DNA from: an uncultured cyanobacterium | Lineage (GTDB): Bacteria; Cyanobacteriota; Cyanobacteriia; Cyanobacteriales; Geitlerinemataceae | Assembly (NCBI GenBank): GCA_937899645.1 | Contig: CALCCD010000024.1 | Location: 1 to 60,673, forward strand | Direction: 5' to 3' | Length of the DNA stretch: 60,673 nucleotides | Part shown: positions 37,242 to 46,007 of the stretch, piece after piece | Position numbering within the stretch: position 1 is the first letter of the stretch | Layout: every line of letters starts with the position of its first letter | Position numbers and translations under genes: made by a program | Notes under the pieces: generated by a model | The model's database searches: none | What the model was told of the DNA's origin: nothing | What the model saw: the letters and a program-made list of their open reading frames with translations, nothing else

Positions 37242-38813
37242 TCAGCCGCCAAAGACGATCGCCGCGCTGCCGATGCCCCAGCGGGCCGCAAGACTCGGTG
37301 TCAGTGGAATCAGTGTCAAAATCACCAGCAGAAAGCCCAGCAGCGCCACGATCGCGCGCGCATCGTCGGGTTCGGCCAGCTCGTTAGCACTCGGTCGCTC
37401 CAGATCGCGCTGTGCTACTAGAATCAAAATCGCCCAGTACAGCGCCAGCGGGTTGACCAGAGTCGCGAGACCGAGAAATAGCAGCGACAGGATTGTGGCC
37501 ACGCCCGCAACGCGCCGCCCGTAAATTGCCTGCATGATGCGGCCACCGTCGAGCTGACCGGCGGGCAGTAGGTTGAGGGCGTTAATCACCAGGCCCAGCC
37601 AGCCCAGCAGCACCAGCGGGTGGACGGAAACCAGCGTCGAAGCGAGCTTGTCGCCGATCGCCAGTTTTGCGAGGCTCGCCACCAGGATCGAGCCGCGAAA
37701 GAAGTCCGTGGGGATCTGAAACAGGCTGGCGTCGTTGGAGAGGCTAAAGCCCAGCAGCATCATTCCGAGGGAAACGGCAACGCTAGCGAGCGGCCCCGCA
37801 GCGGCGATATCGAATAGTGCCGTGCGGTTGGGCAAAATCGACTGGAAGCGGACGATCGAGCCGAAGGTGCCGATTTGCCACGCAGGCAGAAAAAACGGCC
37901 AGGACAGCGAGACACCGTGCTTGCGGGCTGCGACGAGATGGCCGATCTCGTGGGTTCCGGCGATCGCCCAGATGCCCGCCGCCAGCGGCACGACTTCGCG
38001 CCAGCGCTCGGGCTGGGCGAACAAATCGAAGCTGAGGAACAGCCCGCTCGCGATCGCCGTAGTGACGATCGTGGCGGCAAACAGCACGAGCGCCAGCAGT
38101 TTCTGCGAGACATTGAGCGGCTTGGGGTCGTCCGCCGTCGGCAGCACTACGACCACGGGCTTGCCGTCGCGATTGGGAATTAGAAAGGCGCGGTAGCGGT
38201 TGTCGGTGGCGGCGGCGATTTTGCTCTCGAGGCTCTGATAGGTTGGCTCCGGCTCGCCACGCAGGTTGCCGCGAAAAATCGCGCCGGACTGATACGGAAT
38301 CGTTTCGGTGGCGAAAAAGGTATCGATGCCGAAAATGCTGCGGACGGCTTCGAGATCTTCGGCCGACATGCCGATATCGGGCTGGGGCCGCGCGGTCGGC
38401 ATGCCCGTGGCGCGGCTGAGGCCGTCGCGGAGGTTGGCGTTGGGGATTTTAGACTCGTTGGGGCTGCCGGGGGCTTCGGAAGTGCTGGCGTCCGGCGATC
38501 GCGCGGCGAGCCGGGCTTCGAGTTTGGCGCGCTCGTCTTCGTCGCGGGCGAGTTGACGCAGCGATCGCCCGAGCAAAATGTAGGCGACGATCGACGCGAC
38601 GATCGACGCCAAAATAAATACCCCGTTGGGATAGATGCCCAGGGCGATCGACACGAAAAACGTCACCCACGGCGCGGCTAAAGCCAGCGACTGGAGCCAC
38701 GACAGCAGGCCGAGCTTGCCGTACGGGCGCGATCGGATATATCCCCAGACGAGGACGGCGACCACCACCCCTCCGGTCAGAATCGAAACGATATTGTTTT
38801 TAACGATCTCCAT
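37242..38813 (-). CDS. Site-2 protease family membrane metalloprotease
   Basis: The 523-residue protein has an N-terminal pair of helices, a soluble region with LEAVRSIFGIDTFFATETIP, and a C-terminal M50 protease core. Zinc motif HEIGH lies at residues 288-292 and NLLPAGQLDGGRIM supplies Asp422. The layout matches the cyanobacterial/plastid EGY1-like group, which cleaves substrates within the membrane, including anti-sigma factors in related systems. It is convergent with the hybrid kinase gene and divergent from sipA. Confidence 0.88.
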   Translation of the reverse strand: MEIVKNNIVSILTGGVVVAVLVWGYIRSRPYGKLGLLSWLQSLALAAPWVTFFVSIALGIYPNGVFILASIVASIVAYILLGRSLRQLARDEDERAKLEARLAARSPDASTSEAPGSPNESKIPNANLRDGLSRATGMPTARPQPDIGMSAEDLEAVRSIFGIDTFFATETIPYQSGAIFRGNLRGEPEPTYQSLESKIAAATDNRYRAFLIPNRDGKPVVVVLPTADDPKPLNVSQKLLALVLFAATIVTTAIASGLFLSFDLFAQPERWREVVPLAAGIWAIAGTHEIGHLVAARKHGVSLSWPFFLPAWQIGTFGSIVRFQSILPNRTALFDIAAAGPLASVAVSLGMMLLGFSLSNDASLFQIPTDFFRGSILVASLAKLAIGDKLASTLVSVHPLVLLGWLGLVINALNLLPAGQLDGGRIMQAIYGRRVAGVATILSLLFLGLATLVNPLALYWAILILVAQRDLERPSANELAEPDDARAIVALLGFLLVILTLIPLTPSLAARWGIGSAAIVFGG

Positions 38814-39133
38814 CAGTAGTCCCGCAGTTGCGATCGGCTCGCGCGATCTTGTCCTAGTTTTCTGACTTTAATGTGCCGTGTGCCTATGGGCCGCTCGCGG
38901 GATACTCGTGCGCCCGGTTGCGTTAGTCGGCTCCGGCGAGTGCCGACTTGCTGTCTTTTTGTGAACGCAGTGCCCTGTTTCCTAACGTCTTAGCCTAACG
39001 TCGATCTCAGCTCGCGCAACGATCGCCCGCACGACGGCTGCGGCACGAGCGCCTTTCCGACGTTTTGCCAGCCGACTTCCCGACCGTCAACCACGATCGT
39101 CAACCACGACCGACGCAGACCGAGAAAAGATCC
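38814..39133. other. Divergent intergenic region
   Basis: The spacer between the protease gene (-) and sipA (+) holds a hairpin GTCGGC (38926-38931) / GCCGAC (38942-38947) followed by TTGCTGTCTTTTTG. No gene ends just before it on the + strand, so it may be an attenuator or the end of a short RNA. Open frames here are not convincing. Confidence 0.35.
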
Positions 39134-39421
39134 ATGTCCGACTCCGCTTCGAGACCCGTCCCGACCGTCGGCCAGCAGGTGCGCGTCACCACGCTGCCAC
39201 AGTATCTCAAGACCGCAGACCCGATGCCGATGCTGCGCCCGCCCAGCGCGATCGCCGTCGGTGAGGTGGGCGTAATTCTGGCGCGCCAACCGGGCGAGTC
39301 CTGGAGCGTGCGGTTTGCTAGCGGGGCGTTCCTGCTCGATCGCAGCTATTTCGAGATCGTCGAAGCCGCCGCTCCGTCCGACAGCAGCGCGGATAACTCG
39401 ACCGCTGACGCCCCGAAATAG
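39134..39421 (+). CDS. sipA: SipA-like regulatory protein
   Basis: From the ATG at 39134 the product has 95 residues. The core blocks VGQQVRVTTLPQYLKTADPM, PMLRPPSAIAVGEVGVIL and VRFASGAFLLDRSYFEIVE match SipA (DUF3148), a small SH3-like protein that binds the cyanobacterial kinase NblS and tunes its signalling under stress. The C-terminal ~20 residues are a non-conserved acidic tail. The nblS gene is not in this window. Confidence 0.9.
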   Translation: MSDSASRPVPTVGQQVRVTTLPQYLKTADPMPMLRPPSAIAVGEVGVILARQPGESWSVRFASGAFLLDRSYFEIVEAAAPSDSSADNSTADAPK

Positions 39422-39462
39422 TCGCTACAGTTGGTGCAGCTCGCGCCCCAGGAGTTCCGCCC

Positions 39463-40401
39463 GTGACCAACCCTTCACTCCCAAAAGCCACCGACATCGG
39501 CAAGGCCGTGACGCTGCTCGCCGCGATCGCGCTGGCGGGGTTTGGCGTCGTACCCGTGGTGTTCGCCGATCGCCAGCCGCAAACCGAAACGATCGCGCCG
39601 CCCAGCATCGACCCGAACTGGCTGCTGACCCCAGAACCGGCGGGACTGCCTGTCGCCCTCGGGCAGGCCGACCTCTTCGCCGAGGAAATCCACCGCGCTC
39701 TGATTCAGTCGGAAGCCGCCAGGATGGTGTCCCAGGCGCACTCGATGGTGGGCGATGAGAGGTTCGAGTCGTGCTACGCCAAATCCGTTGAGGACTGTTT
39801 CGACAGCATCGAGCAGTCGATCCGCCAGGAGTGGCTCGACGCGATCGAACACGAGGCCAAAGCCCGCGCTCTGTTCCGCTGGCAGGCGCTGCAAGTGGCC
39901 CGCACCGGCAACGTCGAGCCTCCAGCAATGGCGTTAGACGCGACGTTCTTGCAGCTCAGCGATAAACTAGCGACCGAGCGCAGCGCTGCAATGAGCAGCA
40001 GCGTCGAGGGGGCATCGCGCTTCCGCCAGATCGAAACCCAGCTCGATCGGCTCAACAACGCCCCGCTCACCCCGCCGGAGCCAAACCCCGGCGACTCGAC
40101 CGGCCAGTCCGCTGGGCCTAACGAGTCCGGCGAGCCCAGCGAGTCCGACGAGCCAGATAACCCAACCGGCGAGACCGACGATAACGGCTCGATCGACGAG
40201 CCCGCGAGCCAGCCCAACGCCAGCGAATCTCCTGAAGACGAAGGGAAACCCGCCAGCGAACTCGACGACGAAACCGCCGCCGAGACCGACGCCGCAGACC
40301 CGCCCGACGAAGAGATTGAAACTGAGGCCGAAGCGGACAACAATTCCGAGGCCGAAACGTCTATAGAAACAGACCGTAATCGCGAGGGTGACAGTGAGTA
40401 A
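39463..40401 (+). CDS. Envelope-cluster gene 1: membrane-anchored acidic protein
   Basis: Starting at a GTG at 39463, the 312-residue protein has one N-terminal hydrophobic segment (TLLAAIALAGFGVVPVVF). A helical domain (about residues 65-195) follows, with a close cysteine pair (ESCYAKSVEDCF). The last ~110 residues are Glu/Asp/Ser/Pro-rich with little order. I recognise no family. Its stop overlaps the next gene's start by 14 bases, so translation is coupled. This is the first of five packed + strand genes ending with a cell-wall hydrolase. Confidence 0.65.
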   Translation: MTNPSLPKATDIGKAVTLLAAIALAGFGVVPVVFADRQPQTETIAPPSIDPNWLLTPEPAGLPVALGQADLFAEEIHRALIQSEAARMVSQAHSMVGDERFESCYAKSVEDCFDSIEQSIRQEWLDAIEHEAKARALFRWQALQVARTGNVEPPAMALDATFLQLSDKLATERSAAMSSSVEGASRFRQIETQLDRLNNAPLTPPEPNPGDSTGQSAGPNESGEPSESDEPDNPTGETDDNGSIDEPASQPNASESPEDEGKPASELDDETAAETDAADPPDEEIETEAEADNNSEAETSIETDRNREGDSE

Positions 40402-42274
40402 GCGGAATAAGCGCAACAGACGCAAGATCATCGGGCTGATTTCCGCCGGGGCGTTGTTCGCTGGCGTCGGCATCGCTCGCACGGCGGTCACCACCGAGCG
40501 CATCGTCACCGATGAAGCCCTGAGTATCGCCCAACAAACCGGCCAGCCTGTTTGGGAAACTTACCAGCGCAACGTTTGGCTCGCTTGGGTCGGCAGCGCG
40601 ATCGCCGTGACGGGCGTTTCGGGCGTGGCGGCAGCTCTGTACGCGCGCAATGAGGATATTGACGAGCTGTCGCGTCAGACAATCGACCTGCGCGATCGCC
40701 TCGTAGCAGCGGTTCCCCAGCTCGAGCCCGTTCTCTCCCGCCCGGACAACCCGCGACTGCCAGCCCTCGAGCCCCGCGCCGAGCTAGCCGGGTTCGGGAG
40801 CGAACTGGCGATCGACGGCCAGGGCGACCTCGCCGACACCGCGCCGCCCGCTCCCACGGGCGATCCGCTACTGCCGCCCGACGTGGTTGTGTCCGACATC
40901 GAGTCCGACATCGAGTCCGACATCGAGTCTGACGACATTGAACCCGAGATCTCCGAGTTCGACACCGACCCAGCCACTGCCGAGACAACCGCCAGCCCAG
41001 AGCCGCCAGCCGATAGTCCCCCGATCTCCTTCGACGCTCACCTCAACGAATTTTTCGAGACTCAGCCCAGTCCGCCCCTCGAAGCCAGCCCCGAAGCCCA
41101 GCCCGAGCCCATCGAAGCGAACGCCCGCGTCGCAGAAACCGCTAACGAATTCGTCGCCGACTTCAATCCCGATCTAGGCCGCGTGCCCGCCGCCGAACTG
41201 TCCCCGATCGTCACGCCGCTTCCCGAGCTTCCGACCGTGCCGATCGTCAGCTTCCGGCCCGAGCCCGCCGCTCCACCCCCGTGGCTCGACGAACTGGTTG
41301 CTGCGCCTGCGCTGTGTGTTGCTGGGGACGATCGCGATCCCGTCGTCGCCCGCGTCAAAGCCAGCCTGCTCCAAGCCCTTATTGCCCGACGTCTTCAGGC
41401 CGGACACAACTGCATCGTTTGCGATCCACTCAACCAAGCCGACACCTGGCACGGCTGCCAGCGCATCGGCCAAGGCGAAGATCACACCGCGCTCAACGCA
41501 GCGATGGTATCGGTTTCCGACGAAATCGAAACGCGCCTGATGGCCACGGAAGCAACGGACTTCCCGCCTCTGACCTTTGCCTGCTTCAGCTTATCGCTCT
41601 GGCTCGAGATGTGTGCGTCGTCGCCGACGTTTGCTATGCGGGCGCGCAATGCGGCCAGCGTCGGCGTGGCGCTGCTGTTTATCGAAGATGAACTGCCCGC
41701 AGCCTGGACGAGCTTCGGCCAAAACGGGCTGGACTTCTCCGACGATCTGTTTCTCGAGTTCGACCTCGGTACGCGCGAATCCGGCACGCCGATCGCCCGC
41801 CTCCAAGTTCCGCAGTCCTCTCTCGGCCAGTCCACCGAAAGTCCTGCCGATCGGTCTGCCAGCAGCTCAACCGAGAAATCTACCGACGGGCCTCTGCGTC
41901 CCAGAGCCCACGCATCGGGCGGTGTCGTCACGGAAATCGACCTGGGTGAATGGCTCCAAACGCCGACGCCGACGCCCCCGCCGTTGCGATCGCGTCCACC
42001 CGTGACGGCTCCCGCCGCAGACGATCCAAAATTTTCAACAAAAACCGATCGCTCAGAACGGTCTAATGCCTCCCAAACCAGCTATTCTATGGTTGAATCA
42101 GAAGGGCAGCTTCGTGCCAGGATCGCAGCGTATCAAAGCGTCAAAATGACACGCGAGCAGATTCTTGTTGCGATTTGGGACATTCAGGACACGAACTCGG
42201 CACAGTACGAAATGGCACTGAAGTTCTACGAACGCCTGACGAGCGAGCCCGCACCACACTCAGGGAATCGCTAG
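40388..42274 (+). CDS. Envelope-cluster gene 2: large membrane protein with ATPase-like segment
   Basis: The 628-residue product starts at a GTG (40388; another at 40394). Two N-terminal hydrophobic helices are followed by a long acidic Pro/Glu/Ser-rich region with SDIESDIESDIESDD. At about residues 305-450 a globular segment (VVARVKASLLQALIARRLQ, CIVCDPLNQADTW, EIETRLMATE) is laid out like a HerA/FtsK-type ATPase but has no P-loop. A short C-terminal domain holds MTREQILVAIWDIQ. This resemblance is a low-certainty inference. It may be a structural relative of a transport ATPase. Confidence 0.6.
   Translation: MTVSKRNKRNRRKIIGLISAGALFAGVGIARTAVTTERIVTDEALSIAQQTGQPVWETYQRNVWLAWVGSAIAVTGVSGVAAALYARNEDIDELSRQTIDLRDRLVAAVPQLEPVLSRPDNPRLPALEPRAELAGFGSELAIDGQGDLADTAPPAPTGDPLLPPDVVVSDIESDIESDIESDDIEPEISEFDTDPATAETTASPEPPADSPPISFDAHLNEFFETQPSPPLEASPEAQPEPIEANARVAETANEFVADFNPDLGRVPAAELSPIVTPLPELPTVPIVSFRPEPAAPPPWLDELVAAPALCVAGDDRDPVVARVKASLLQALIARRLQAGHNCIVCDPLNQADTWHGCQRIGQGEDHTALNAAMVSVSDEIETRLMATEATDFPPLTFACFSLSLWLEMCASSPTFAMRARNAASVGVALLFIEDELPAAWTSFGQNGLDFSDDLFLEFDLGTRESGTPIARLQVPQSSLGQSTESPADRSASSSTEKSTDGPLRPRAHASGGVVTEIDLGEWLQTPTPTPPPLRSRPPVTAPAADDPKFSTKTDRSERSNASQTSYSMVESEGQLRARIAAYQSVKMTREQILVAIWDIQDTNSAQYEMALKFYERLTSEPAPHSGNR
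40895..40932 (+). repeat. Tandem 12-bp repeat in gene 2 of the cluster
   Basis: GACATCGAGTCC is repeated three times nearly perfectly within the coding frame, giving DIES units in the acidic linker. It is comparable to the DELP repeat at 31659. Confidence 0.85.
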
Positions 42275-42338
42275 CCTCTACGAGCCGCGTCGCACTGCCC
42301 TCGAAGCCCGAAACCACCCCCACCCCGCAAACACTGCT

Positions 42339-42935
42339 ATGAGTTTCCGAGAACGCGCCGCAGACCAGTACGACCGTGCGAAGTCGCAGTTTTCAGACTT
42401 CCAAAACGACGAGCCCGTTCAAATCGAAGCTCCCTCGCGAGTCGTCGAAGGCGTCAACTCCGTACTCAAGTACTACCTTTGCTCCTGGGCGATCTGGCGT
42501 CCGCTGCGTTTCCTCTCCGCCCGCCTGACCGAGGCCGTAATTCTTTACGTCGTCGTCCCCGGCATCAAAGGCGCGCTGATGGGTGCGGTCAACCCGATGA
42601 ACGCCCTGCCCATGTCGGCCCCGCAGATTCAGAAAGATGCCCACGCCCTGACGGCCCACGTCGTCCGCCCCGTCGTCGGCGGTACGGTACGCACCGTCGG
42701 TCAAGTGATTGCGGTTTCCGCCGCGTCGGTCGATGCCGCCGAGCGCACCCGCCTCGTGGCCAACACCGGTGAGCCCGTCGAGCTGTCTCCCGTGCTGTCG
42801 AACACCTCGATCGATTCCAATTACGTTTGGATGGTCAACTACATGTCCGGCACGAACGCTCCAGTGCGAAACGTCTCGACCCAGCAAGACAATCGGCTCT
42901 CAGATAAAGAAATCGAACTTATCAACAATCGCTAA
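42339..42935 (+). CDS. Envelope-cluster gene 3: hypothetical protein
   Basis: The 198-residue protein has no signal peptide. A hydrophobic, aromatic segment at about residues 45-85 (WAIWRPLRFLSARLTEAVILYVVVPG) could lie in or on the membrane. The rest includes AHVVRPVVGGTVRTVGQVIAV and a polar C-terminus. I recognise no family. It lies 64 bases after gene 2 and 33 bases before gene 4, so it is probably in the same message. Confidence 0.6.
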   Translation: MSFRERAADQYDRAKSQFSDFQNDEPVQIEAPSRVVEGVNSVLKYYLCSWAIWRPLRFLSARLTEAVILYVVVPGIKGALMGAVNPMNALPMSAPQIQKDAHALTAHVVRPVVGGTVRTVGQVIAVSAASVDAAERTRLVANTGEPVELSPVLSNTSIDSNYVWMVNYMSGTNAPVRNVSTQQDNRLSDKEIELINNR

Positions 42936-42968
42936 ATTCCAGCCGCAGTTCCTCGTCACACTGCCGAC

Positions 42969-43217
42969 GTGAAACCTTCCACTTCCTACAACCGCTGGAT
43001 ATTGGCCTCCTGTGTGGGGCTGCTCCTGTTCGATGTTTACTGCCACGTCAATCGCATCGATCGCATCGCCGTAATCGAAAGCGCGATCGCCTACCTTCGT
43101 CCCCCCGCAGTCCGCAATGTCACAAACGACGGACGCCCCCCCGAACCGACCCAGCCTTGCCGAAGGGCGGCCTCTGGCTGGGATTGCCATGTCTCGCCTA
43201 CTCCAACAGACCTCTAA
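42969..43217 (+). CDS. Envelope-cluster gene 4: small single-span membrane protein
   Basis: From a GTG at 42969 this encodes 82 residues with one hydrophobic helix near the N-terminus (WILASCVGLLLFDVYC). The second half is polar with two cysteines. The frame overlaps gene 5, so its 3' part could instead be non-coding. It sits within the same tight cluster. Function unknown. Confidence 0.45.
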   Translation: MKPSTSYNRWILASCVGLLLFDVYCHVNRIDRIAVIESAIAYLRPPAVRNVTNDGRPPEPTQPCRRAASGWDCHVSPTPTDL

Positions 43218-44364
43218 CATTTTCACGACGATCGTCGTGTTGGTGACCCTGGCGACCCAGGGTGTGCCTCGGGCGCGGGCGGCGTGGCTGCTGGCAGTGG
43301 ACTGGGCGTTTATGACGGATTCGTCCGGCGGCGGTGGCCCCCGCGTCAGCTTTGATGAAGGCGACACGATCGATCGCGGCGAGGAGATTGTCGGGTTTGC
43401 CGTCACCGATCCGTTCCTGCCCTGCAAAAATCCTGACGCCAGCACCGAAGACTGCCGCACTTGGGAAGGTTACCCGCGCGCCCATCTCGGAACTGACGTT
43501 TCCACCCCCACCGGTCACAAGCTGGTGATGTTCGGTGTGCGAGGCCAGGTGTTCCGCGTCAAGTGTTCCGGCTCACTGGACTCGAAAGATGGTGGCGGAC
43601 TGGTCGCAACAATCGAGGCCCACGGCTACACGTTCCAGGCAATGCACCTGAATCGCTGCCAGTCCGGGCGGGTGCGCGTCGGACGCGTCTTTGCCGAGAC
43701 GGGCAACTCTGGCTATTCCACTGGCCCCCACCTGCACTGGACGCAAAAAGAAGACGGCGTCGCCATCTCGCCCCACCGCGCTTATCTGGAAGCGACGCTG
43801 TCCGGCGGCGTGATGAAAAACGAGTACGCCAGCATCGAGCGACTGAAGTCGGCGATCGTCGAGCAGGAGTCGGGCCAACAAGTGTCGATTCTCAATCCCG
43901 ATAGTGGCGCGATCGGCTTAGCTCAAGTAATGCCGGAAAACGTGCCGAGCTGGACGAAGCAGTGTCTCGGTCGCGAGCTGACGGCAGATGAGTTTCGTCG
44001 CAATGCCCGCGCACAAAACACCGTGATCGACTGCAAGCTGGAGCAATATTGGAAAGCGTCGAGTTCGGAGACGACGGATGAGAAGGTGCGCGATGTGGCT
44101 TCGGTCTGGTACTCCGGCAGCGAGTCGAATAAAAACAGTACGCGCCTGCAGCCCTATGGCGGCAACGTCTATCCGAGCATTCAGTCTTATACCTATCAGG
44201 TGCTCGATCGCTTCGATGCGTTGACGGACGAGGCGGACGAAGAAACCGTCGAGCTACCGCCGCTGCCAGGGGACGCGATCGACGAGATTCCATTGGCCGT
44301 CCCGATCGAACCCTACGCCGAAGACGAACTCGAAGCCGAGGTCGAGCTTCCTGAGATTGAGTAG
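43189..44364 (+). CDS. Envelope-cluster gene 5: M23 peptidase fused to lytic transglycosylase
   Basis: From the ATG at 43189 the product has 391 residues with an N-terminal hydrophobic export segment (IFTTIVVLVTLATQ, RARA). An M23 metallopeptidase domain follows with zinc motif HLGTD and final HLHW intact. Then comes an SLT lytic transglycosylase domain: catalytic Glu in IVEQESGQQ, followed by SGAIGLAQVMPE. The C-terminus is acidic. Such an enzyme cuts both peptide and glycan parts of peptidoglycan. VirB1-like enzymes of this sort open the wall for secretion or conjugation machines. An upstream start at 43117 is possible. Confidence 0.88.
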   Translation: MSRLLQQTSNIFTTIVVLVTLATQGVPRARAAWLLAVDWAFMTDSSGGGGPRVSFDEGDTIDRGEEIVGFAVTDPFLPCKNPDASTEDCRTWEGYPRAHLGTDVSTPTGHKLVMFGVRGQVFRVKCSGSLDSKDGGGLVATIEAHGYTFQAMHLNRCQSGRVRVGRVFAETGNSGYSTGPHLHWTQKEDGVAISPHRAYLEATLSGGVMKNEYASIERLKSAIVEQESGQQVSILNPDSGAIGLAQVMPENVPSWTKQCLGRELTADEFRRNARAQNTVIDCKLEQYWKASSSETTDEKVRDVASVWYSGSESNKNSTRLQPYGGNVYPSIQSYTYQVLDRFDALTDEADEETVELPPLPGDAIDEIPLAVPIEPYAEDELEAEVELPEIE

Positions 44365-44418
44365 TTGGCAGGCGGGTTGTCGAGCTCTCGTAGAAACTGA
44401 CGCCGCTCGCGGGGTGTG

Positions 44419-44445
44419 AGAAGTACGGCTTAAAGTCGGACTTCT
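44419..44445. repeat. Hairpin at the end of the envelope cluster
   Basis: AGAAGT (44419-44424) and ACTTCT (44440-44445) form a small stem between convergent genes; it is related to the longer hairpin at 6552-6594. There is no strong T tract. Confidence 0.45.
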
Positions 44446-44459
44446 GAGGTGGCCGTCGC

Positions 44460-45347
44460 CTATGAGAAACTCTGCCGATCTTGGGCCTCGGTGGCACTGT
44501 GGCGACTGGCTTCCCAGCCGAGTAGCGCGGTTTTGCGATCGACGCCCCAGCGGTAGCCGCCCAGCTCGCCCGAGCCGCGAATTATCCGATGGCAGGGAAT
44601 TAGATAGCCGACCGGGTTGCGCCCGATCGCCGTGCCCACGGCTCGCGCTGCGGTCGGACGACCCATCGACGCCGCGAGCCCCTGGTAGGTCGCCAGCCCG
44701 CCGAACGGAATATTCAGCAGCGCCCGCCAGACCTGGATCTGGAAGTTCGTGCCTTTGACGAGGACGTTCAGCGGTTCGGTCGCCGATGCGGTGGGCTGAA
44801 AGATGCGATCGCAGATGTCCTGTGTGACGGTTCGATCGCGAACGATTTCGGCGTTGAACCACTCCGATCGCAGTCGCTCTTCTGCGCCGTCTTCATCGTC
44901 CAGGAAATGCAGGTGGCAGATGCCGCGCGCCGTCGCCGCGATCGAGCAACGACCAAAGGGCGTATCGTGGACGCCGTGCCAGACTTTTAACCCCTTGCCC
45001 CCGGCTTTGAACTCTCCCGGCGACACCGCCTCCAGATTGACGAACAGGTCGTGCAATCGCCCTGGACTCGACAGGCCGCTGTCGTGGGTCAAGTCGAGCA
45101 GGCTGGCGGTGTCGGCGATACGCGATTTGGCGTACTCCACCGTCAGGTACTGCGAAAAGCGCTTGGGGCTGATGCCCGCCCAGCGTGTGAACAGGCGCTG
45201 GAAGTGGTGGTCGCTGAGGTGGACGTGTCGGGCGATCGCGCTGAGGTCGGGTCGATCGCGGTGGTTGGCGCGCATGAAGGCGATCGCGCGGGCGATCTGC
45301 GCGTAGGTTTCGGTGTTGCGGTGATTTTCGGCAGGCGGGAGGCTCAT
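44460..45347 (-). CDS. Ada-type AraC regulator/O6-methylguanine-DNA methyltransferase
   Basis: From the ATG at 45347 the product has 295 residues. An AraC-type helix-turn-helix domain (about residues 15-110, SAIARHVHLSDHHFQRLFTRWAG) is fused to a methylated-DNA-cysteine methyltransferase. The active site is IPCHRII with Cys252, and the AVGTAIGRNPVGYLIPC lead-in is intact. The N-terminal methylphosphotriester domain of E. coli Ada is missing, as in many bacterial homologues. It repairs O6-methylguanine by self-methylation and may regulate transcription. Longer upstream frame overlaps the antitoxin gene and is not used. Confidence 0.9.
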   Translation of the reverse strand: MSLPPAENHRNTETYAQIARAIAFMRANHRDRPDLSAIARHVHLSDHHFQRLFTRWAGISPKRFSQYLTVEYAKSRIADTASLLDLTHDSGLSSPGRLHDLFVNLEAVSPGEFKAGGKGLKVWHGVHDTPFGRCSIAATARGICHLHFLDDEDGAEERLRSEWFNAEIVRDRTVTQDICDRIFQPTASATEPLNVLVKGTNFQIQVWRALLNIPFGGLATYQGLAASMGRPTAARAVGTAIGRNPVGYLIPCHRIIRGSGELGGYRWGVDRKTALLGWEASRHSATEAQDRQSFS

Positions 45348-45444
45348 CGAGTCGGGCGATGCGATCGCTGGGGTCTCTGGGAATTTCACGCTATCGAAGG
45401 TTGATGCGCGATCGCCACCCGTTTCTTGCGATCGTGTTGAGAAC

Positions 45445-45732
45445 CTACTCGCCCTGCGTGACTTCTGCGAGCGCGGCTTCGATAAGGTCGTCGCTGATGC
45501 CGCGCCGCTCGAGGCTGGCAATTAGTGCCGTCACTGTGTCGCTCTCGAAGCGCTCTAAATCTTCGCGCAAGCCCTGTCCGATATAGGTGCGGGCGAGCGA
45601 TTTCGCGTTGGATAATCCGCGCCGGGGCGCAATGCGATCGAGGTCTTCGATGACATCTTCCGGGAGTGAGAGGGTCATCGTCGTCATCGGGCGATCGCGG
45701 CGGAACTGCTTTTTCAGGGTTTCAAGCTTCAT
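45445..45732 (-). CDS. RHH (CopG/BrnA-like) antitoxin
   Basis: The 95-residue protein has a ribbon-helix-helix domain starting at MTTMTLSLPEDVIEDLDRIA (residue 16), typical of antitoxins that repress their own operon. The C-terminal half is helical. Its ATG overlaps the end of the truncated BrnT gene by 11 bases, the usual coupled arrangement. With the toxin damaged, it may act only as an orphan repressor. A start at the second ATG (residue 16) is possible. Confidence 0.8.
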   Translation of the reverse strand: MKLETLKKQFRRDRPMTTMTLSLPEDVIEDLDRIAPRRGLSNAKSLARTYIGQGLREDLERFESDTVTALIASLERRGISDDLIEAALAEVTQGE

Positions 45733-45871
45733 AGTATTTCTGCTCCTGGGGATTGAAGCACGCCTCTGCTGCTTGAGGAAACGTCACGCCATTGTGTTTG
45801 CGTGAATTACTCTCGGCCTTGTCCGCATTCCAAGCGAAACTAACGCCGTTGAAGTCGAAGTAGACATCCAT
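45722..45871 (-). pseudogene. BrnT-like toxin with internal deletion
   Basis: A 49-residue frame, read directly from the DNA. The first part (GVSFAWNADKAESNSRKHNG then VTFPQAAEACFNP) matches the start of BrnT ribonuclease toxins. The last residues (EQKYYEA) match the usual BrnT end. The ~40-50 residue core between them, with most of the catalytic residues, is missing, since BrnT proteins are normally about 90-100 residues. It directly precedes and overlaps the RHH antitoxin gene. It could also be a genuine mini-protein. Confidence 0.65.
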
Positions 45872-46007
45872 AATTGAAGTGTGGCAAAGGGCTCCGGCCT
45901 CGTCAATCGAGGCTTAACAGCGATCGCGCTGCAAGGCATAATAGGCAAGTTTTCTCGAAAAATCTCGACCCCCGTCACCCCGGCCAGCGCGCCGGATCGA
46001 AACCGTC

